Shown here piece after piece: positions 6,370-9,514 of a stretch of 9,514 nt of DNA. Below the pieces are notes generated by a model. It saw nothing but the letters and a program-made list of their open reading frames with translations, searched no databases and was not told the DNA's origin. Where the stretch lies: positions 1 to 9,514 of the forward strand of contig DASZUI010000267.1 in the NCBI GenBank assembly GCA_035547675.1. The letters run 5' to 3'. The stretch comes from DASZTU01 sp035547675 (GTDB taxonomy: Bacteria > Pseudomonadota > Alphaproteobacteria > Rhizobiales > Devosiaceae). Made by a program: the position numbers and the translations under genes. Position 1 is the first letter of the stretch; every line of letters begins with the position of its first letter.

Positions 6370-8007
6370 TCAGCCGCGCAGCCTGTGGTAATGCGCAAGC
6401 AGGCCCCGGGTCGAGGAATCGTGGGTCGCGCCATCCTGCTGCCCCTCGACGGCCGGGAGCAGCGCCCGCGCCAGCTGCTTGCCGAGCTCGACGCCCCATT
6501 GGTCGAAGGAATTGATGTTCCAGATCGTCCCCTCGACGAACACCTTGTGCTCGTAAAGCGCCACGATCCGCCCCAGGGTCTCGGGGTCGAGCTGGCGATA
6601 GAGGATCGTGGTCGACGGCCGGTTGCCCTCGAAGACCTTGTGGGGCGCCAAGTCCTTGATCGCGCCCTTGTCGAGGCCCTGGTGCTCCAGCTCGGCGACG
6701 ACTTCGTCCTCGGTCTTGCCGAGCATCAGGGCCTCCGATTGGGCCAGCACATTGGCGACCAGCTTCGAATGATGCGGCGGCAGCGCCTCGTGCGGCACGG
6801 CGGCAATGAGGAAATCGGTGGGGATGACATCCGTCCCCTGGTGGATGAGCTGGAAGAAGGCGTGCTGGCCGTTGGTTCCCGGCTCGCCCCAGAGCACGGG
6901 CCCGGTCGGATAATCGACCGCCTTGCCCGAGAGCTGCACATGCTTGCCGTTGCTCTCCATGTCGAGCTGCTGGAGATAGGCGGGGAGCCGCAAGAGCCGC
7001 TGGTCGTAGGGGATCACCGCGTGGGTCGGAAAGCCCCAGCCATTGCGGTACCAGACGCCGAGCAGGCCCATGATGACGGGCAGGTTCTGCTCGAGCGGCG
7101 CGGTGCGGAAATGCTCGTCCATCGCCGCTCCGCCCTTGAGGAAGCGCTCGAAATTATCGAAGCCGACGGCGATCGCGACCGGCAGGCCGATCGCCGACCA
7201 CACCGAATAGCGGCCGCCCACCCAGTCCCAGAAGCCGAAGGTCCGATCCTCGCGGATGCCGAACTTGCCGGTGCGGGTGAGGTCGGAGGAGACGGCGGCG
7301 AAATGGTCGTTCACCGCGGCCTCGCCCAGAGCGCCGGCGATCCAGGCGCGGGCCGAGGCGGCATTGGTCATCGTCTCGTCGGTGGTGAAGGTCTTGGAAG
7401 CGACGATCACCAGCGTCTTCTTCGGATCGAGGCCCCTCAGCGTGTCGCCCATATGGGCGCCGTCGACATTGGAGACGTAATGGGCGTGCAAATCCGGCCG
7501 GCCATAGGGCGCGAGCGCCAGCGTCACCATGGCCGGGCCGAGGTCCGAGCCGCCGATGCCGATATTGACGATATCGGTGAACTGCTCGCCGGTCGCGCCG
7601 CGGATGGTGCCGTCGCGGACCTGGTCCGAGAAGGTTTTGATGCGCGCCAGCACGGCGCGGACATCGGGCATCACGTCATGGCCGTCGACCATGACCGGCT
7701 GGTCGCCCTGATAGCGCAGCGCCATGTGCAGCACGGCGCGATCCTCGGAGGTGTTGATATGCTCGCCGGCCCACATACGGTCGCGGCGGCCCTCGACATC
7801 GGCCTCACGCGCCAGTTCGAAAAGCGCCGCCATCGCCTTCTGGTCGACGCGGTTTTTGGAATAATCGAGCAGCATGTCCCCGAGCGTTGCGGAGAAATGC
7901 GTGAAGCGGTCCGGGTCGTCGGCGAAGAGCTGCCGCAGCGGCTTGCCTTCGAGACGCTTCACATGCTTGTCGAGGGATTCGAGCAGAGACTTACGCTTGG
8001 AAGCCAT
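6370..8007 (-). CDS. pgi: Glucose-6-phosphate isomerase
   Basis: Pgi reversibly converts glucose-6-phosphate to fructose-6-phosphate in the cytoplasm, and so supplies the GlmS substrate. From MASKRK the protein has 545 residues, typical of the E. coli-type family (about 549). Signatures: GIGGSDLGP (150-158), VSNVDG (178-183), ASKTFTTDETMTNA (203-216), DWVGGRYSVWSAIG (261-274) and GEPGTNGQHAFFQLIHQG (374-391). Catalytic counterparts are Glu351 (MESNGK), His382 (GQHAF) and Lys510 (QWGVELGK). An in-frame ATG at 8070 would overlap tgt by 53 bp and add 21 residues foreign to the family. ATG 8007 has AAGGGG six bases upstream, so I chose it. The gene follows tgt by 10 bp and is very likely co-transcribed with it. 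No clear terminator follows the TGA. Confidence 0.98.
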   Translation of the reverse strand: MASKRKSLLESLDKHVKRLEGKPLRQLFADDPDRFTHFSATLGDMLLDYSKNRVDQKAMAALFELAREADVEGRRDRMWAGEHINTSEDRAVLHMALRYQGDQPVMVDGHDVMPDVRAVLARIKTFSDQVRDGTIRGATGEQFTDIVNIGIGGSDLGPAMVTLALAPYGRPDLHAHYVSNVDGAHMGDTLRGLDPKKTLVIVASKTFTTDETMTNAASARAWIAGALGEAAVNDHFAAVSSDLTRTGKFGIREDRTFGFWDWVGGRYSVWSAIGLPVAIAVGFDNFERFLKGGAAMDEHFRTAPLEQNLPVIMGLLGVWYRNGWGFPTHAVIPYDQRLLRLPAYLQQLDMESNGKHVQLSGKAVDYPTGPVLWGEPGTNGQHAFFQLIHQGTDVIPTDFLIAAVPHEALPPHHSKLVANVLAQSEALMLGKTEDEVVAELEHQGLDKGAIKDLAPHKVFEGNRPSTTILYRQLDPETLGRIVALYEHKVFVEGTIWNINSFDQWGVELGKQLARALLPAVEGQQDGATHDSSTRGLLAHYHRLRG

Positions 8008-8013
8008 ATCCAG

Positions 8014-8019
8014 CCCCTT
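8014..8019 (-). promoter_or_regulatory. pgi ribosome binding site overlapping tgt stop
   Basis: The tgt/pgi junction reads TAAGGGGCTGGATATG on the minus strand. AAGGGG shares two bases with the tgt TAA stop and lies 6 bp before the pgi ATG. It supports that start and suggests translational coupling. Confidence 0.75.
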
Positions 8020-9145
8020 AGATCGGTGGCAGATCGCCGGCAGCCCAGCCGGCACGGGTTTGTGCCGCATAATCGGTGAAAGCGCCAGCCTCGATCGCGT
8101 TGCGGGCGCCGGCGACCAGCTCCTGATAATAGTGCAGATTGACCTGGCTCAGGATCATGGCGCCGAGGATTTCCTCGGTCCTCACCAGATGGTGGAGATA
8201 GGCGCGCGAGAAGCGGCGGCAGTTCGGATTGGGCGAGGTGTCGTCGAGCGGCCGCGGGTCGTTCTTGTGGCGGGCGTTCTTCAGATTGATGACGCCGAAG
8301 CGCGTATAAGCGTGACCGTGCCGGCCGGCCCGCGTGGGATGCACGCAGTCGAACATATCGATGCCGCGCTCCATGCCGCCGAGAATATCGTCGGGCTTGC
8401 CGACGCCCATGAGGTAGCGCGGCTTGCCGGCGGGCAATTCCGGGGTGATTTCCGTGAGCACCCGGAACATCACCTCCTGCGGTTCGCCCACCGCGAGGCC
8501 ACCTACCGCATAGCCGTCGAAGCCGATCGATTTCAGCCCTTCGGCCGATCGGCCGCGCAGTTCGGCGTCGTCGCCGCCCTGGTTGATGCCGAAAAGCGCC
8601 CGGTGGGGCTGGTGGCCGAAAGCCGCCTTGGAGCGGTCGGCCCAGCGCAGCGACAGCTCCATGGCCCGGATCATTTCCTTGCGCTCGTTCGGCAGGGGAA
8701 TGCACTCGTCGAGCTGCATGATGATGTCGCTGTCGAGCAGCGTCTGGATTTCGATGGAGCGCTCGGGGGTCAGCTCGTAGGCGGTGCCGTCGAGATGGGA
8801 GCGGAAGGTCACGCCCTTTTCGGTCAGCTTGCGCAATTGCGCCAGCGACATGACCTGGAAGCCGCCGGAGTCCGTGAGGATCGGCCGCTGCCAATCCATG
8901 AAGTCGTGCAGGCCGCCGAGCCTGGCGACCCGCTCGGCGCCGGGGCGGAGCATCAGGTGATAGGTGTTGCCGAGAAGGATATCCGCGCCGGTCTCCCGCA
9001 CCTGCTCGGGATACATGGCCTTGACGGTGCCGACGGTGCCGACCGGCATGAAGGCCGGCGTCTCGACCGGCCCGCGCGAGGTCGTGATGCGCCCCCGGCG
9101 GGCCATGCCGTCGGTCGCGAGAAGGGCAAAGCTGAAGTCTGTCAT
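8018..9145 (-). CDS. tgt: tRNA-guanine transglycosylase (Tgt), zinc site degenerate
   Basis: Tgt exchanges the wobble guanine of GUN-anticodon tRNAs for preQ1, the entry step of queuosine insertion. The 375-residue protein has the family length and TIM-barrel motifs: the ETPAFMPVGT N-terminal strand, LTDSGGFQVMSL (90-101) with the general acid Asp92, QLDECIPLP (144-152), GINQGG (186-191), GGLAVGE (215-221), and GIDMFDCVHPTR (261-272) with the nucleophile Asp266. The C-terminal zinc subdomain is unusual. The family CxCxxC plus His is represented by Ser304, Asn306, Cys309 and Val335, so only one ligand remains, although the surrounding SRAYLHHL and EILGAM sequence is conserved. The ATG is preceded by an in-frame TAA three codons upstream and has no clear Shine-Dalgarno sequence. 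queA, a frequent neighbour, is not visible. It appears to be the promoter-proximal gene of a tgt-pgi unit. Confidence 0.97.
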   Translation of the reverse strand: MTDFSFALLATDGMARRGRITTSRGPVETPAFMPVGTVGTVKAMYPEQVRETGADILLGNTYHLMLRPGAERVARLGGLHDFMDWQRPILTDSGGFQVMSLAQLRKLTEKGVTFRSHLDGTAYELTPERSIEIQTLLDSDIIMQLDECIPLPNERKEMIRAMELSLRWADRSKAAFGHQPHRALFGINQGGDDAELRGRSAEGLKSIGFDGYAVGGLAVGEPQEVMFRVLTEITPELPAGKPRYLMGVGKPDDILGGMERGIDMFDCVHPTRAGRHGHAYTRFGVINLKNARHKNDPRPLDDTSPNPNCRRFSRAYLHHLVRTEEILGAMILSQVNLHYYQELVAGARNAIEAGAFTDYAAQTRAGWAAGDLPPI

Positions 9146-9197
9146 GGCGGGTGATTAGTGGGTTATGGGCGGGAAGGAAAGGTTGGTGCGCGTGGCC

Positions 9198-9240
9198 CAT
9201 CCTTCGAGGCTCCCTTCGGTCGCACCTCAGGATGAGGTCG
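9198..9240 (-). repeat. Palindromic repeat, family 2 copy A
   Basis: A 43-bp element, read on the minus strand as CGACCTCATCCTGAGG...CCTCGAAGGATG. It folds with an outer CATCCT/AGGATG stem (6 bp), an inner GAGG/CCTC stem and a small CC-GAA-GG tip. It is inverted relative to copy B, with a 26-bp spacer. Similar CTCATCCTGAGG...CTCGAAGGATG elements are, as I recall, common in rhizobial intergenic DNA. Confidence 0.8.
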
Positions 9241-9266
9241 TGGAAGTGAAGACGGCGCAGCACCCC

Positions 9267-9311
9267 CGACCTCATGGTGAGGTGCGAGGCGAAGCCGAGC
9301 CTCGAACCATG
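9267..9311 (+). repeat. Palindromic repeat, family 2 copy B
   Basis: A 45-bp element, read on + as CGACCTCATGGTGAGG...CCTCGAACCATG. It has the same architecture as copy A: outer stem CATGGT/ACCATG (6 bp), inner GAGG/CCTC, and tip GGC-GAA-GCC. Its differences from copy A fall in matched positions on both arms, so pairing is preserved. Confidence 0.8.
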
Positions 9312-9312
9312 G

Positions 9313-9335
9313 GCAGCGCGCGCCGTGCGCGCTGC
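9313..9335. repeat. GC-rich 9-bp-stem hairpin
   Basis: GCAGCGCGC-GCCGT-GCGCGCTGC is a perfect 9-bp inverted repeat with a 5-base loop. It fills the gap between family 2 copy B (ending at 9311) and the family 1 copy that starts at 9335, sharing its last base with the latter. It has no T-run, so it is not a typical intrinsic terminator. Confidence 0.75.
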
Positions 9336-9361
9336 TGGATTCCGGCCTTCGCCGGAATGAC
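9335..9361 (-). repeat. Short palindromic repeat, family 1 copy 3
   Basis: A full 27-bp reverse-orientation copy (CTGGATTCC...GGAATGAC on +) with a 7-bp stem TTCCGGC/GCCGGAA and CTTC loop. It is inverted relative to the copy at 9429-9455 across 67 bp. The two differ at a single loop position, so they could also pair with each other over 26 of 27 bases. Confidence 0.88.
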
Positions 9362-9428
9362 GGCGGGGCGGGGGCGAGGCGGTGCCCTGTTCCCGTGGCG
9401 TAGGGCAAGGCCGTGCCTGTTCCACGAC

Positions 9429-9455
9429 GTCATTCCGGCGCAGGCCGGAATCCAG
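9429..9455 (+). repeat. Short palindromic repeat, family 1 copy 4
   Basis: A forward 27-bp copy starting GTCATTCCGGCGCAGG and ending GGAATCCAG, with a 7-bp stem TTCCGGC/GCCGGAA and a GCAG loop. It has the same facing geometry as the pair at 1937/2000: the GTCAT ends point toward each other. Confidence 0.88.
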
Positions 9456-9514
9456 CAGCAGGCGCGCACCCGCCATTCGGGCGCAGCCCTCATGGCCTTC
9501 TCCGCTGAAATCGC

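Larger units (their letters stand above)
9146..9514. other. Repeat-rich stretch without a recognisable gene
   Basis: These 369 bp upstream of tgt contain, in order: two inverted copies of a 43-45 bp repeat (family 2), a 9-bp-stem GC hairpin, and two inverted copies of the 27-bp family 1 repeat. Between the family 1 copies lie a G-rich run and a weaker hairpin TGCCCT/AGGGCA (9383-9407). Open frames here are translations of repeats. A possible ATG at 9492 on + runs off the window after seven codons and cannot be judged. No convincing tgt promoter is seen; CATAAC about 20 bp before the tgt ATG is a poor -10 candidate without a -35 partner. Confidence 0.75.

Noticed and set aside
8008..8070. An upstream in-frame ATG for pgi at 8070
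   Set aside because: It would overlap the tgt coding end and add 21 residues without family support. ATG 8007 has a good ribosome binding site.
6385..8079. A 564-codon open frame on + antisense to pgi
   Set aside because: Same antisense shadow effect. Pgi has all family motifs and catalytic residues on the other strand.
7959..9476. A 505-codon open frame on the minus strand overlapping tgt in another frame
   Set aside because: It is a frame-shifted reading of tgt plus repeats, Arg/Pro/His-rich, with no family features.
9272..9493. Short frames reading VIPAKAGIQ-type peptides here and at 1925-2119
   Set aside because: They are translations of the intergenic palindromic repeats and not proteins.
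9492..9514. Possible start of a + gene (ATG GCC TTC TCC GCT GAA ATC) at the right edge; alternatively the end of a minus-strand gene with TGA at 9490-9492
   Set aside because: Only seven codons are visible, there is no Shine-Dalgarno sequence, and both strands remain possible. The sequence beyond 9514 is needed.

Overview
The window is a chromosomal housekeeping segment from a high-GC alphaproteobacterium. A Hyphomicrobiales (Rhizobiales) member, perhaps Devosia-like, is my best guess. It rests on GC-rich codon use, the recG / glmS / glmU neighbourhood, the rhizobial look of the Tgt C-terminus, and intergenic repeats of the type read as 'VIPAKAGIQ'. I could not run a search, so the genus is only an inference.

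Layout, left to right. (1) The 3' part of recG on + (2-1921; its N-terminus lies outside the window). (2) A 122-bp gap between convergent genes, holding an inverted pair of short palindromic repeats. (3) A tight minus-strand pair, glmU then glmS (5232 to 2044), with the glmS ribosome binding site overlapping the glmU stop codon. (4) A 141-bp divergent intergenic region with a 6-bp palindrome. (5) An uncharacterised + strand gene for a 197-residue protein with one membrane helix and a coiled coil (5374-5967). (6) Convergent with it, a minus-strand transcription unit: a near-consensus sigma-70 promoter, tRNA-Lys(UUU) with encoded CCA, and, 21 nt after the CCA, a 57-codon ORF for a charged helical protein. 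(7) A minus-strand tgt-pgi pair with 10 nt between stop and start. (8) A 369-bp right-hand end without a recognisable gene, packed with two repeat families and extra hairpins.

How the genes relate. Pgi interconverts glucose-6-P and fructose-6-P. GlmS takes fructose-6-P and glutamine to glucosamine-6-P. GlmU makes UDP-GlcNAc after GlmM, which is not in the window. These three genes therefore frame the supply line for peptidoglycan and lipopolysaccharide amino sugars. RecG (replication fork repair), Tgt (queuosine in tRNA) and tRNA-Lys are unrelated housekeeping functions.

I found no defence system, prophage, CRISPR array or other evident novel multi-gene system. The points most worth a second look are: the Tgt protein lacks three of the four family zinc ligands; the right-end repeats vary in a way that preserves base pairing; a tRNA gene appears to lead directly into a small coding gene; and the tRNA-Lys has a G1-U72 terminal pair.
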